From Mangifera indica (taxonomy: Eukaryota > Streptophyta > Magnoliopsida > Sapindales > Anacardiaceae): DNA of 64,000 bases. Positions 35,676 through 48,895 of this stretch are shown here, in pieces. The number at the start of each line of letters is the position of its first letter. Positions within the stretch are counted from its first letter, which is position 1. A program made the translations under genes and the position numbers. The notes beneath the pieces were generated by a model. The model saw only the letters and a program-made list of their open reading frames with translations, made no database searches and was not told where the DNA came from. The stretch lies in assembly GCF_011075055.1 (NCBI RefSeq), contig NC_058137.1, forward strand, positions 8,851,463-8,915,462, read 5' to 3'.

Positions 35676-35962
35676 CCCATTGAATAGCTTTGGCTTTGGA
35701 ATTTTCATAAAACAATTCCCCTCAACTTGGCCATCTACAGTGCGAATTGCTTTGCACAATACTATCATTTCCAAATCTATGTCATAGTGCTCATTTCGCA
35801 GGTTATCCAATTGAATGTCTGATATAAAAAATTTTAGCCTCTAGGTTTGATATCTACCCTAAGATATCAAAAGAATAATCCATTTTAGACATTTGAAGAA
35901 ACCCTTAAAAGAGTTTCAAGTTTAGAAATCTGCTCACTCAAAACAAAAGTCCTACTTGCCAT
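35676..35962 (-). pseudogene. Retroelement gag N-terminal relic, opposite strand
   Basis: ATG at 35,962-35,960 gives MASRTFVLSEQISKLETLL, a coiled-coil-like start, then after stops WITCEM..TMTxIW, and in another frame QVEGNCFMKIPKPKLFNGNQ, a gag phrase common in plant LTR elements. It abuts the plus-strand copia relic at about 35,671, so two unrelated elements meet there. A primer-binding site lies upstream. Confidence 0.65.
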
Positions 35963-36035
35963 TTTTTACCAACTTATTGTGTTCTTCTCTTTGCTTTAAA
36001 TATGCTTTGATACCAATTCTTCAACCTACTCTTAT

Positions 36036-36047
36036 GCTCTGATACCA
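36036..36047 (-). promoter_or_regulatory. Primer-binding site (initiator tRNA-Met type) on the minus strand
   Basis: The complement reads TGGTATCAGAGC, the usual plant PBS for initiator tRNA-Met. It lies about 70 bp upstream of the gag ATG on the same strand. A similar, diverged copy (TTGGTATCAAAGC) is at about 36,004-36,016. Confidence 0.75.
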
Positions 36048-36055
36048 ATTTTCAC

Positions 36056-37140
36056 AGGGATAACTTTTCCCAAGAAAAGTTAAGCAAAATACACACCATG
36101 TGAAACAAATTGGCTCTTTAGTAAGTTTAGAAACAACATTCTCTTCTTGAACCAAACCAGATCTCCATCAAGTAAATATAACAAATAACATTTAAGGAAC
36201 AATTTACAAACTTTATTTCATTAAAAAAAAATACTAATATAAATTACAACACCGAATCATCATAGACACACTTTTTAGTTTTAGCATTTTGTATCGTACC
36301 CTCACTAGTTTAACAATACAACAAGTCCAACCTTGATTCACAATGACTTAGATATACAGTAACATTTCTACTAATGCCTAAAATACACTCACACTATCTA
36401 ATATGCACTCACACACATTGGCAAACATACTTGCCCTATCTACCACCCTTTATATATATAAAGTTGATAGTTGCACATTGGGCAGTTCACATTGTGCAAG
36501 TTCAAACATTCAAATAAGACTTAACTATTATCTCAATAACTCCCATATCACAATTTCTCGTTCGACCACTTATTAGCCTCGTAACCACTGTTCACACTCA
36601 GTGCTTATCGCATATAAACCAAATTGCTCATATTCGTGGTCCAACAGACTCCACAATGTTTTTAGCTCACTCTTCAACTAACCTCATTCCTTACTTCTAA
36701 CCTTTCCTGACTTTTCCAACATGGCCAAGTAGTCCCACTTGTGCGTTGCACTTGTTTTTTCTTGTTCACTTATCGTATATTAACATGCCTACATGTCGAG
36801 TCCTTTACTCATGTCATGTTGTTGATTTCACTCATCATTTGAGCTCTCTAGCTCGCCTTACCCTTTTCAAGGCTTGTTGCAATAATTTGGTGTTTGTCTT
36901 TTTCTCTTGTGCTCTTTCCTTAAACTTGTGTGTCACCCCTACACCCATTTGTTTTGTCTCAGGTTGTTGCTCTTGTGCACTTACTTTGTGCTCATACTTT
37001 TGCCTTATGTCTACACACCCTCATATGTGTGTGTCTTTTTGCCTTTATTCGTATGCCTTTTGCACACTTGCTTAGTGACATCCCACATAGGTTTGTTTGG
37101 CTTTGCTTACTACCCAACATATAAAATAACATCCTAAGCA
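36056..37140 (-). repeat. Probable LTR belonging to the minus-strand element (right limit unknown)
   Basis: By position, the sequence to the right of the PBS should be the 5' LTR of the minus-strand element. It is C/T-rich on the plus strand with Cys- and Leu-rich open frames (36,746-37,137) that look like translated low-complexity LTR. No second LTR is in the window, so the length is not fixed. Confidence 0.4.
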
Positions 37141-38210
37141 GCTTTCTCCACTCCTTGGATCCTCGATTGCCTCAACTCGCAACATTTCTCTATATACTAT
37201 TTAGGATAATATAAGGTAGACACTATTTTTATATCTCAGCTTTGATAAGATATTGATTCATGAAAAAATCTAATACACAACAAATATTCCATTATAAGGT
37301 TAAAAATAGTCTACCATCGATTCTTTATCATTTGAGTGACCATAATTTCTTATTAGGGTTCATTCATGGCTCATGAATAAAGGACTGATTAATTATAGAG
37401 TAATCATAAATTTATTCACAGTCAATATGATAGAAAACCTATGAGTAACACACAATAAAGGGTTGATTAATATAATTAAAAGGTTTTGAATATATTACAC
37501 ATAGAGTGAATCACACACAGTTATGGAGATTTTGAGCTCTATTTAAGAGTGACTCAGATCCAATCATATCATAATGGATTGTATACTCATTGTTGGAGCT
37601 AAGTACAAGAAACTAAAGTTTAAAGAAATGTAATAATCTAAAGTTGAAGGGCTAGAATGAAATAATAAAGTTTGATCTACGGTTGACTATGGTTAAGTGT
37701 TAAATATAAATTTAACACTTTTCCACCATTCTAATGAGCTAGTTGTCCCACCATATGTTTGATATGAGAGATTTTTGTCCCATCTTCACAAAATTTCATA
37801 CACATGTTCATGATCTTGCAATCACATGCGTCTTTTAAAGCTTTGTCACTATTTTGACTTTATCACTACCTCCATGTGGACAAGCAGATGTTTTACTGTA
37901 TTGTAGAGAGTTATGAAAGCATGTTTTGCAATGACAAAGACAATGGAGCCTCTAATGAAAGTATATTTGCTAAACCTTATATTTATATGTGTTTTGGTTT
38001 GAATTCTTGGTCCTAGAGTATTATGGAATCTCAAAATTGTCATCTGTTGTGATTTTTGTACTTGGGCATTTTGTTCCTACAATAAATAGAATTTTTTATC
38101 AACCTTTGTTTATACTTTTGCAACAAGAATTGAGTTATTGCTAAAGTAATTGTTTCTCATAATTTGTTTATTTTTAACATTATATGCACTACATAGAATC
38201 ATAATTAGGA
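37141..38210. other. No recognisable feature
   Basis: Probable decayed repeat sequence; no coding motif or RNA gene seen. Confidence 0.35.
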
Positions 38211-38735
38211 TTAACACCATCTACTATAAGGGTAATCAATTCATCTTCATAATCAACTAACCACCAACAACTAATGCATCATATTGATCTTTCATTCATC
38301 TAAAATATTCATGAATTGAGAGAGTCTTTCTTTCAAGAGTGTAGATTATTTCTTAAATGAATCAATCTAACTTTAGATTCAACAACAAAATAATTTTGCA
38401 ATGTAGTCCAAATCTCATTAGTACTAGAGTATTTTTGAAATTGAATTAAACATGCTCTCGTTATTTGAAGCTAACAACCATCTCATAAACAATTGATCAT
38501 ATTTCTTTCAACTAGTATATTGAGAATTAGGTTGTTTAACCAAATTCATGCTAGAATTATCTTTGACATTTATAAAATGGTGAGGGACATAGATCAAAAC
38601 CTATTAAATTCACCTTAAGCTCATGTGTACTTATTGAGAACAAAACTTGTGCTCTCCAATAGTAATAATTGTCTTTTATCAACTTAGGGTCATCTCTTGT
38701 AGACTAGTGTTTGGAAAAACTACTAATTGTGATTA
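38211..38735 (-). pseudogene. Copia gag relic (UBN2-type), minus strand
   Basis: Broken translation contains YDQLFMRWLLASNNESMFNS (compare the DQxLxSWLLxSLSE motif of plant copia gag), QFMNILDE and SIYVPHHFI-like pieces in expected order. Stops and frameshifts throughout. Independent of the two pol relics: it is on the opposite strand and 2.5 kb from the nearest. Confidence 0.65.
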
Positions 38736-41300
38736 TATTTGAAAGGGAAAGGGTTTAGAGTCCTATTCTTCTATAGTATGCTTTGATAGTTAATTGGTGC
38801 ATGAAGATTATCCATCGATATGTAAGTCAAAGATTCTAATACCATAAATGGAAAAATCATAGTTCAGAAAGACAAACCTATATAATAATACTTTTTCTTA
38901 TTAACTTCAAACAAAAATTACAATTGTTTATATGCAAACTTAAATCTTGTTAGTTTGCAATAGTTGTCATATACATCACACATCATTAATTTGATTTCCT
39001 CTTGAGGAACCACAAACACCTATTAATCACTGTTAGATCTACTAATCTTCATCTTCAATTGTAGCGAGAAAAAATAGTCTTATTGTATTATTTGATAACA
39101 TTAAGTAGAAACATGTGGTAGATGAAAAGGAATAAAACAATATAATTTCCAACATGGCACTGTTTTCTTCTTCCAATGAAAACATACCATTTCGACCCAA
39201 TGCGCCATTTTTTTAAAATAACACAAAACTACAATTTCCTTTATTTATTTTTTTTTTCTATGTTTTTCACATTATTAGAATTAGATAATGAGGGAACAAA
39301 CAAAAATTTTAAATTAAAAGGTGAGAAATCATCATTCATCAAAGTTTGGGAAGGAAATGGTCATTCAACCTTGTTTCATGGTTCATTCAATCACACTCAA
39401 TTTTTTTTTTTTTTACAATGATCAAATGGTAAAAATTGACTCAATAAACGAATCAAAAACAATAACTTCTTTTAATATTGTAACGTCATAGAAACGTAAA
39501 AATTATAAAAAAGAAAAAAATTTGACTATAATAGAATTTTTCAACGCGTTATGCTTATCAGCTCAATAGCCAGTCATGCCACTAGGTCATGCTCAAAATT
39601 TTCACAATGATCTAAATAATTTGTCTCTTCAACATTGTATTGCATTGCAATGCAATACTTATGAGAATTTGACTACAATATTATAAATTTAACATATCGC
39701 GATTCTTTATCAAACTGATCATTCATTTCTATTATTAAATTATGGCTGAAATTTCCATTAAATAATAAGGCTTGAACCATTAACAAAACAACCCCTTCTG
39801 TAACCATCCACGTATAGTGAAGTGCTATCAAATATACAAGATCATGTAATACACATATATCTCTTTTTCTTTTTCTTTTTTTTTTGGTCATTTATATAAA
39901 TCTAATTGTGTGGTGTAAGAGTCGCCACTGTCGACTCTATATAGAAAGCATTCAGGCAAGTACGTGAAGGGTAATTTTAGAAGCAATCAGGGTGGGTAAA
40001 AAAAATTGTATTTATTTATAATAAATATTAATGGCCAGGCAGCTTTAATTTTGTAACCTTTACGTGTAGAATTGGAAGACGTAAAAATTCACGAATTTAG
40101 GGTTAGGGTTTGGTCCTGTAGGGGCAAATACAAACCATAGCTATAACAAAAATAAATTAATAAAAAAAGTGATAAAAAATAAATAAATTATATTAAATAA
40201 AAAATCATAAAGTTATATATATATATATATTCATAACATATAGTTTCTTTTTAGTTTTGATGGTTGCAGCGAACTTTAGAGATGTTGTTGAACTGATCCA
40301 TCCATCAAAAACTAATAAAATCAGAAACTTTTCTTTGCTTCTGCTACCTTCTTTTCTCCCAAACAGTACCAGGAAAAGTATTGAAATATTTTATTTATGG
40401 TAAAAAGTAGTGAGAAAATATGAGCTGTGTAAGATTCTCTGAGCTTCTTTTTATTGATCTATATATAAATAATTTTTAACAGCCTTACTGACTTAATCAA
40501 AAGCTTAATTAATTGAGTTTAAATTGTAATTAGCACTGAATTAGCAATAATTGGGTACACACACATTAAACATAAGACAAAAATATAATAATTTTTAATA
40601 TATGAAAAATATTTATATAATGGTTGTGGTATGGCTGTTATCTTTTCTTTATACCATCCAACAACCATCTTCCCTAATTTGTTCGCTTGCCTACCTCACT
40701 ATTCCCACAAAATCATCCAAATTAATTTGAATTAAATTAATATTTATTTTTCTTGTTGTCACACTAATCTTAAGGGTAATTTCTCGATCACTTGAGCCTT
40801 GAGGTTTGATCAAGTAATAAAATCCCTTCTGAGATTTTATAAATGACAAAAAATTCCTCTTGAAGTTCTTCTGTATGATTAGCTAATGAATATTTACCTA
40901 ATTATCTCTCTACCCTTTATTTGCTAAATTTTAATCCCATCAAAAAAGCTTAAGCTAGTATTTGAGACTTCAATATTATATTAGTGTAACCTCATATGCA
41001 ATTATTATTATTATTATTTTTTTTTGGGTTTTATTAAGCTGCAGTGTAGGAATTTGATCCTTAGAATTCTCTCATTCCACCTAAAAGCTTAGAGTAGTAG
41101 GTGAGAGCTTACCATAATATTAGTCGAAATGTCCAATAATTTATCACCACAAACTTCAAAATAAGGGGATTTCTGTTATTATTATAACTATAAACAGAAA
41201 TTATAATTTAATTATAGGTTAGGGGGATAATTGTAATCAAACCTAATCTTATTTAACTCATATTATATGACCCCACCCTAATCTAAACCATAACAGAAGC
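38736..41300. other. Upstream region of the VQ gene, no other gene
   Basis: No coding sequence supported. Contains (TA)n at about 40,214-40,231, a T-run near 39,403 and an ATT run near 41,003. The proximal promoter of the VQ gene must lie near the right end, but no single TATA box is convincing. Confidence 0.4.
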
Positions 41301-41628
41301 AGAAGCTGAGAGGCAGAACCAATCCTCTCTTTTTGCCTTCATAATTAAACAAAAATGACTCTATTTTCTCTTTTTATTATCATCTATTTTTTACGTTTTA
41401 TACTGAAATTGATTTTAAAACCCTAATAATATAATAAAGAGAGTGAAAGAAAAAGAGAGAGGTGAGAGATATTTTCTTCTTCATCATCATCATTCTCAGT
41501 ATCAGCATCATCATCCTCCGTGGGGTGTTTATTATTCTCTCCTCTTAATTAAACTCTTTCCCTTCTGTTTCAGTTGAAAGGCAAGAGCTTTCTGTCTTGT
41601 TATTTGCAGATCAGAAGGCTTTAAAGAC

Positions 41629-41643
41629 ATGGGTACTTTCTGA
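41629..41643 (+). promoter_or_regulatory. Possible upstream ORF (4 codons) in the VQ-gene leader
   Basis: ATG GGT ACT TTC TGA in the presumed CT-rich 5' leader, 178 bp upstream of the main ATG. A possible leader intron (AGAG|GTGAGA at about 41,461 to TTTCAG at about 41,574) precedes it. Whether the mRNA includes this part is not known, so a regulatory role is only a suggestion. Confidence 0.3.
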
Positions 41644-41821
41644 TCCTCGGCTCTCTCTTCCTCATCATTCTACCAGAAGATCTCTCTCTCTTCCTTTTTT
41701 TTTCTTAGCTTTTTATATATATAGATATATAGATATAAATATATTGCTCTCTTCTCAAACGAGTGTGTGTGAATAACAAATAGAAGCAGAAGCAAAAGCT
41801 GAAAAATTATTTTCTTTGGTT

Positions 41822-43246
41822 ATGGATTCTGGAAATAGTGGAAGTATGCAATCATCAAGTGGGGGAGATGAAGAGTATGATTCACGCGCCGAAACCATTT
41901 CAGCTTTTTTGAGCCCACCGCCACAACCGCCACCACATCAGCAACCGCAGCAACAACCCCATCATCATGCTTCTATGTTTGACCCTTTGTCAAACTACTT
42001 TGACACTTCTGCAAGATCATCCAACCCCAATTCTCTGCTTAATCTCGATATGGTTTGGCCCAAAACCTTAAGATCTGAACCTGATCTCGGCGGCGCCTTC
42101 ATGGCTGCCTCCTCCTCTTCTTCCTCCACTCAACAACTCTTCACCAACCAGACCTTTCTTCCACAGGCTAGAGCCATCACTTTTTCCCCTCTTCATCATA
42201 ACCTTCCTCATCATCACCTAACGGAGAGTGTTTCAGGTTTGAATATTGACAAAACCAACCCCATCATCACCACCAACACCAACAGCTGCGGTGGGGGCGG
42301 GAACAACAGTTTGGTGAGGAACCCAAAAAAGAGATCAAGAGCTTCTCGGCGTGCACCCACTACTGTTTTGACGACGGATACCTCAAATTTCCGGGCCATG
42401 GTTCAGGAATTTACAGGGATCCCGGCGCCACCTTTCACCTCCTCGCCTTTTCCAAGAACCAGACTTGATCTATTTGGCACCTCTACTTCTTCTCTGAGAT
42501 CATCTTCATCTCATTTAGACTCCTCTCCGCCTTATCTTTTAAGGCCATTTGCTCAGAAATTTCACACTTTACCCCCTTTTATTTCTCCTCCTCCTTCTTC
42601 AACTTCTTCTTCTTCTTCTCCCTCCATGATTGACGCCATAGCTGCTGCTTCTACTTCCACTAACCTCACTTCTCCAACTCCTAGCAATAACAATAACAAT
42701 AATAACAACACTAATATTAACTACCAAAACCTACTTAACATGAACAACTCCACCATGCAAAACCCAATTCTCAATTTGCAATCTCTGCTTCAACCCCAAA
42801 CAAAATTCCCACTTTCAAATTCCCCCATTCTTGCAAATAAGCCTCAAGGGTCGTCGTCTTCTTTGGACAACATGACTCATCATCATCCCTCAAACGAAGA
42901 TTCCCATCTCAAGATTGGTGTTTTAGAGGAGCTTGGTTTGAGCGGCCATGGACATCTCAATACAAACCTCAATAGTGGCAGCATCCAAAACATTGTGTCT
43001 TCTTCAACTCCGACGTTTGAGAACGATCAAGCGGCGGCGAATGAAAGTGATCACCAACGGCTGTTGAGGTCACCATTCAGTGGGGGCAACAACTACAATA
43101 ACAACTGTCAGCAGCAAATTTCAAATGGAAAAGTCAATACTTTCTCAGCTCCTTCTTCGGATTTCCACCGTGAGAAAGTCCAAGAAAATGTCGGCACAAC
43201 AAGAACCGAAGGTATGGTGGAATCATGGATATGTTCTTCAGATTAA
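41822..43246 (+). CDS. VQ motif-containing protein, 474 aa, intronless
   Basis: VQ proteins are plant nuclear cofactors that bind WRKY transcription factors and are often MAP-kinase substrates. The signature FxxxVQxxTG is present as FRAMVQEFTG at residues 190-199, preceded by a basic nuclear-signal-like KKRSRASRR (169-177) and the conserved APTTVLTTDTSNF, and followed by GIPAPPF and FPRTRLDLFG. The N-terminal part is Pro/Gln/His-rich; an Asn run lies near residue 290; the C-terminus is ESWICSSD. Start chosen at ATG 41,822: the open frame extends two codons upstream, but only from a TTG. Single exon, as in most VQ genes. It resembles the long group that includes Arabidopsis At5g65170, At4g39720 and At1g35830; exact orthology is not shown. 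No damage seen, so this is the one clearly intact host gene in the window. Confidence 0.95.
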   Translation: MDSGNSGSMQSSSGGDEEYDSRAETISAFLSPPPQPPPHQQPQQQPHHHASMFDPLSNYFDTSARSSNPNSLLNLDMVWPKTLRSEPDLGGAFMAASSSSSSTQQLFTNQTFLPQARAITFSPLHHNLPHHHLTESVSGLNIDKTNPIITTNTNSCGGGGNNSLVRNPKKRSRASRRAPTTVLTTDTSNFRAMVQEFTGIPAPPFTSSPFPRTRLDLFGTSTSSLRSSSSHLDSSPPYLLRPFAQKFHTLPPFISPPPSSTSSSSSPSMIDAIAAASTSTNLTSPTPSNNNNNNNNTNINYQNLLNMNNSTMQNPILNLQSLLQPQTKFPLSNSPILANKPQGSSSSLDNMTHHHPSNEDSHLKIGVLEELGLSGHGHLNTNLNSGSIQNIVSSSTPTFENDQAAANESDHQRLLRSPFSGGNNYNNNCQQQISNGKVNTFSAPSSDFHREKVQENVGTTRTEGMVESWICSSD

Positions 43247-43605
43247 TTAGTAAATGAAAACTGATATAGAAAAAAATATATTATTATGATTATTCATGAA
43301 AAAAGATGGAATCTTTATGTTCTCTCCATCATAACCATGACTTGGAAACATAAATTAGAGAACACTTGAATTAATTATTATGTAAATAATAGTTCGTTTC
43401 TCTTATTTTCTTGTTTATTTTATTTATTGTTAAGTTCTTATTTATATACAAATAGTGGATATGTGTTGTCTCAATTGATGCGTGCGTTCGAAGTTTGACA
43501 ATTTGAAAGCTTTTTGTTTCTTTCGTTTCTCGTACATTCCATTTAGTGAAATTAATCTTATATTAAATTACATGAAACTCGTCTGACATAAAGGAAAGAA
43601 AAAAC

Positions 43606-43642
<37 letters not shown>

Positions 43643-46600
43643 ATTCTTATAATAAAGTATGTATAATTTTGGTTAATTAATGTATATATTTTATTTAATT
43701 ATTTACGGGTAATATAAACACTTTTATAAAATCTAGGAGTGATTGGTGGCGTGATTAGTGGAAAACTTAGCCGCCGCAAATATTGTTTTTGTAAGATTTC
43801 ATAAATCTCTTCATATTTTGTGCGTTTATAATTTGATTATTATTGTGTTTGTTACATAGATTAGATTATAAGTTGAATTTGCACTCAATTTTTTAAAAAG
43901 AAAAACACTTATATGATAAATAAAATAAAGTGGTATTAACGATGCTAACAACTCCTATAATTTAACATTAAGATAATTAATATTTTGGTTTCTTCAACAT
44001 GCAATGAACATGACAATGGAAGAGGGGCTTATTAGATTACGATGAGATTGTACCGATCATATAAAGCTTTTATTATGCACTAATCATGGAAATTAAGATT
44101 AGAGGCAATTGATTAATGAAGGAAGACTTAGTACTAGTAGTTACCTAATTCTTAAACAGTGTGGGGGCGATTGAGCTTGAAAAAGTTGTTAAGATAATGA
44201 AGGAATGAAGTTGAAAGGAAGAATGCATTTTTCTTTGAAGTATGGTCTAAGTTATATGTATATATCATTAAGAAGAGAGACATTTTAGACTACTCAAAAT
44301 TTAAGTCATTGTTTTACCCCCAATAAATGTCAAACTTAGTCATGGAGTGAAGCTCAGATTAACCATCAATAGAACAGTTAGTTTCACTTAATTAAGCACT
44401 AATTTACACAATAAGTGTTTGTTGACCTACGGATAATCAACTTAATCAATTCAACCAAAAAATGGTTAGCAGAGGATTCTGTGGAACAATTATATGAATT
44501 TGTAAGTTTAGAAAGTTCTGTATTTAAAAATGGTAATATATGCAATTAAGTTACAAAAGCTTTGGTTTCCCGCCAAGAGAGATAGAAACAAGAGAAGAGA
44601 ATATACATAATTGAGAAGTTGACAAGTACATAATGTTACAAAGTTTCAATTAAATTTTTCAAAATTAGAGAAAAGAAGAGAAAAGTTTGCACCAAATCAC
44701 TCTTCTGAAACTATTGTCGTTATCAAAAGTATAGGATGAAATTAAAAAAAAAAAAAAAGAAAAAAGAAAATCTTTGCATGAAAGGGGTGAGATCAATATC
44801 TCTAAAAAGTTTGTAATCTTTTTTATTTCATTGATTGATAGATGATGACCTTTTTCACTTCAATTATATTTAAACGTAACAGTACTTTAATTCACCTTTG
44901 GTTTAAAATTTGAATGATGGGGGAAAGTTGTTTCAAAAATTTTTGAATCTTTTTGGGGGGGTGAAAGCACATCAGAGATATAATCAATTATATATATAAT
45001 CTTCTCTATGTTTGTGTGTGTAAAGGGAGATCAGTTGCATCCCTTTTTGCTGATGATGATCACACTATATCTTTTATAAATCTGAGAAAATAAAATTCAA
45101 ATGATTAGCCATGGGATTTTGGGAGATTTATAAGGGCCATATGAGGGAGGAGAGGGAAAGAGAAGAGTGTTGTTTTGTCTTTGTGACCTGTGACTCTTTC
45201 ATTTCTCTATCTTTTCTTTAACATCAGGCATGGTGGCCCATCCCTGTGAATTAAACCTTTGCCTACTCTAAGTAATCATGGCTGCCCCCTCTCTTTCTCC
45301 CTAACTCAGTATTCACTAACTCTTTCACCCATATATTTAGAATTAATGCGAGTTTTATTATCAGACTGTTAAAATAACAGTTGGTTACATTGTGAAAAGA
45401 AACAATATGGTTATTATATATATTAATGCTTAACTTTCTTTAAAAATGCCCTACAACTTTGAGCCAGAGAAATCGAAAAGATACTTGACTTTAAGAAAAG
45501 GCTGGCACCATTCCCTTCTCAGTTGAAACCATTCTCTTCAATTCATGAGTAAAGCTTAGCATATATTCAAGTGCCCAACAGCAGAACAAGACAAATCTCA
45601 TAATATATTTCCATATATAATATTAATTTATTATTCCACAGTACACATATCTTTGATTTGATTTATTTACCTAAATCTAATTAACTCATGCTTATTTAAG
45701 TTCCCTCTCTTTCTAATATCTCTGACTAAACTAAAGACGTTTTGTCACCTTTTGACTGTCCTTCCTTGAATGTTTAGCTAGGTTGCTGTGTTGATCTCTT
45801 CTTTGTGCGCAGAAAGATGGAATATATGTTATATCTCAAGCCTTCAAAGTTAATTTATCTATGGTACTTTGAATTATGTTTAAAATTCTTTGCTGTGAAT
45901 ATATTTATCATCAAGTGCAAATAAAACGTATGATCACATGAAAAGGTAAATAAAGAACAATATTTTAAGTCAAAACTTTATATTAAAATTTAAAAATTTA
46001 ATTACATACGATACGATATAAACCAGTGTGAATAAACATTGAAAAAGAAAATTCAATGTATCAGCAATTTATTAATAGATGGCGTCGTCTGATAATGTCT
46101 GCCATTTTTTTTTTTATAAAGATCCTTAACAAGAGAGACAAATTAAATTTATAGAAAAGTCATAAAATAATCGATAAAAACTTTATTAATTGTATGTGTC
46201 AATCTTTAAATAGTCCACCAAATTGGTAAAGCGAAAATTGAAAGCTCAATAACAACCAAAGCACAAAGGTTGCTTGAATAAAAACAGAAAGTTTTATTTT
46301 TTATTGAAGTAAAGGTTGATTTCAACCAAGAATTTCAATTCGAAAATCAAATAATCAAACCATGTATTATAATATATTATAAAGTTTGGAAGGAATTACA
46401 GGATATTATTTTTAATTGGGTAGCATAAGAAAGCAAATTAGTTAGCCTTCTAGATTAGTTGGAGACATGTATTTAAACAGTAGCTATAAATTTTAGAAAA
46501 CTACGTCGTAATGATGTAGGATATGGACCAATTAATTGACTTTATTAAAATCATATTGAATTGAATTAACATTTACGTAAGATTGGAACAAAGTCTAAAA

Positions 46601-48886
46601 ATTAAAATTACTTTAGTGGGTGGTGGCTAATTATGTATGATTGTACCATGTGTGTTTTCTTGTTTTGTTGAAGGTGCAGCCAGGGTAGCTCTCTTGGGCT
46701 TCAACCTGGTTAAGATTTTAGAAAAATAAAATAAAATAGAAACAAGAATTTACAATATTCACTGTATCGGCAATATCGATAATGATGATTATAATAAAAA
46801 TTTTTGTCAACCGACCTAAACGTTAAAATTTTTTTCTACCTTGAAATTTATATATTTTTTTATTTGTCAATAACAAATCTTTGGTAAAGAAAAAAAAAAT
46901 CTTTAGATGAGACATGATTTATAGTTTTCAACTTCTTTTTTTTTTAATATTATCTTATAGGATTACCGGATAGTGTCTTCTCATCTACAAGTAATCACAT
47001 AGTTTGTTTTTAATTTATTAGCAGTGAAAGAATAGGCAATAGGTAATTAAAGTTTAGCCTTCTATAGGAAATTATCTATGTCACATACATACATATAGAG
47101 ATACATATAGAGATGTGGCATTTTGCTAATCACCAAAATATATTATAGTTCTCTTTGTCACTTGTCAAAATTAAAAATAAATTATTATTATGAAACACAT
47201 GTGTATCAAAATTAAAACGATGATATTTGACTTTAAATATTAATATTTACAAATTATTTTGATTTTTCACGTAAAATTCTGAAACATTTAAATCTTGTTG
47301 GAAAGTAAGAAGCCAAAACATGACCAATTGGGAATTGTTAATTACCTTAGTTAATTAAGACATGTTAAACATTGATTTCATATATTTTGACCAGAAAAAA
47401 ATCAATTAAATAATTTGAATTAAAAAAAATAAAGAAAGCTTCTCTATTATAAAGTCAACGACACCCATATCCTATAGTTTATTTTTCATGTGAAATTTAT
47501 TTATTTAGCAATACATACAAATAATTAAAATTACTAAATAATGGATTTAAAAGTTGCTTTTTACACAACTGTAATACTTATTAAACAATGAATACTTTTT
47601 AAAAATGCAATCGAAATTAAAAACAAATCAAAAGTCGTTGGTCATGCCAAGTTTGGCACTCTATTATCCACAAAACATTATAAAATCACTCTCAAAATGA
47701 AATGGAAATAAAAAACAAATTAAATATTTAATGACATTTAAAGCTAATAAACATGCTTAATTATAATTTACTTATATCCTGTCCACCAAAGTGGGCCCAA
47801 AATGATCTGCTCAAGGCCCACAATGTCTGCCACTTCATTCTTAACCACAAGCAAGCTAGGGCATGTAGAAGGCAATTTGTCTCTTTAACAAAATATTACA
47901 AAGTTTTGGATTTACAATTGTAAAGTTTGGATTAATGAAAGTTAATTTACCTATGTAGTCATAATTACAAAGATTTTACTATTAATACTATGTATCTCAT
48001 AACCAAGACATCATTTTGAAATTATTAGGAATTTCTATGCCTTTTTAGTTAGTACCCTATCTAATTAGCAAATTATGAAGGGATCTTTGCTTGTTTCGGT
48101 CTCATTACAAGATTTTATGGCACTTTAAAAAGTTTAATCACACCCCTTTGTAATTAGAATCAATTCAATTTATTGTGATAAACCTTTGTTTAAACTAAAT
48201 TCAATCAACTGTAAATTCAAATATAAACATCCGTAATATATATTATATATATACATGATTTCATCTAGATATATCAAAGATTTATTTATTTTTTTTAATT
48301 TTTTATCTATGCTTTTCTTATTTGATTAGACGTAAGAATGATGAAGGTGTGAAGGCTAAACAGGGAAGCCAATACCAAAATTTAGTTCAAATTTTGCGAG
48401 CAAAAAGATTTGTCTCCCTGCAAAGCTCACAGAATAGTGAAAGAAAGGACCCTTTGACATTGAAAATGTGGAGCAGCGAGAGACAAGGAAAAGAGGGGTT
48501 TCGGGTGGACCCAAATCAGCCCAAACAGTCCTCTTTCTCATCATTTTTGTTTCCTTCTAATGATGCCATTTTCCCCTGAGCCCATGTTTACAAATCGTGC
48601 CTACTGACTCAGCTCTAGAGCCTTCATCATTTCCTTTGGTCCCATTCATTTATTTATTTATTTTCTCTTATTGGTTATAAATTTGCTCCAAATTTCATAC
48701 CAAGTGCGGATAATTTTTATTTTCATAATAATATATATAATACCTAAGCCTATATTTTGTTTTTGCTCTTTTATTGTTAATGCGATTTGATGATCGGTTT
48801 TAAAAAATATGTACAGATATAATAATCAACTAGCAAATTTTAAACATTATGAGTGCTTGTTGAAACTCACCCTTGGATAATTTTAA
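43247..48886. other. Downstream of the VQ gene: 5.6 kb without a supportable gene
   Basis: AT-rich. Holds a compound (AT)n(GT)n microsatellite at 43,606-43,642, A/T homopolymers (44,743-44,758; 46,105-46,118), and nothing with family resemblance. An 85-codon open frame at 48,322-48,579 has no recognisable domain and is not called. The 3' UTR of the VQ gene must occupy the first few hundred bases. Confidence 0.4.
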
Positions 48887-48895
48887 TTTTTCATA

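Noticed and set aside
36746..37137. Overlapping Cys/Leu-rich open frames of 64-109 codons
   Set aside because: Three frames of the same strand are open together in C/T-rich sequence inside a probable LTR; no domain is recognisable.
48322..48579. 85-codon plus-strand open frame
   Set aside because: No family resemblance, opposite strand also open, no splice or promoter context.
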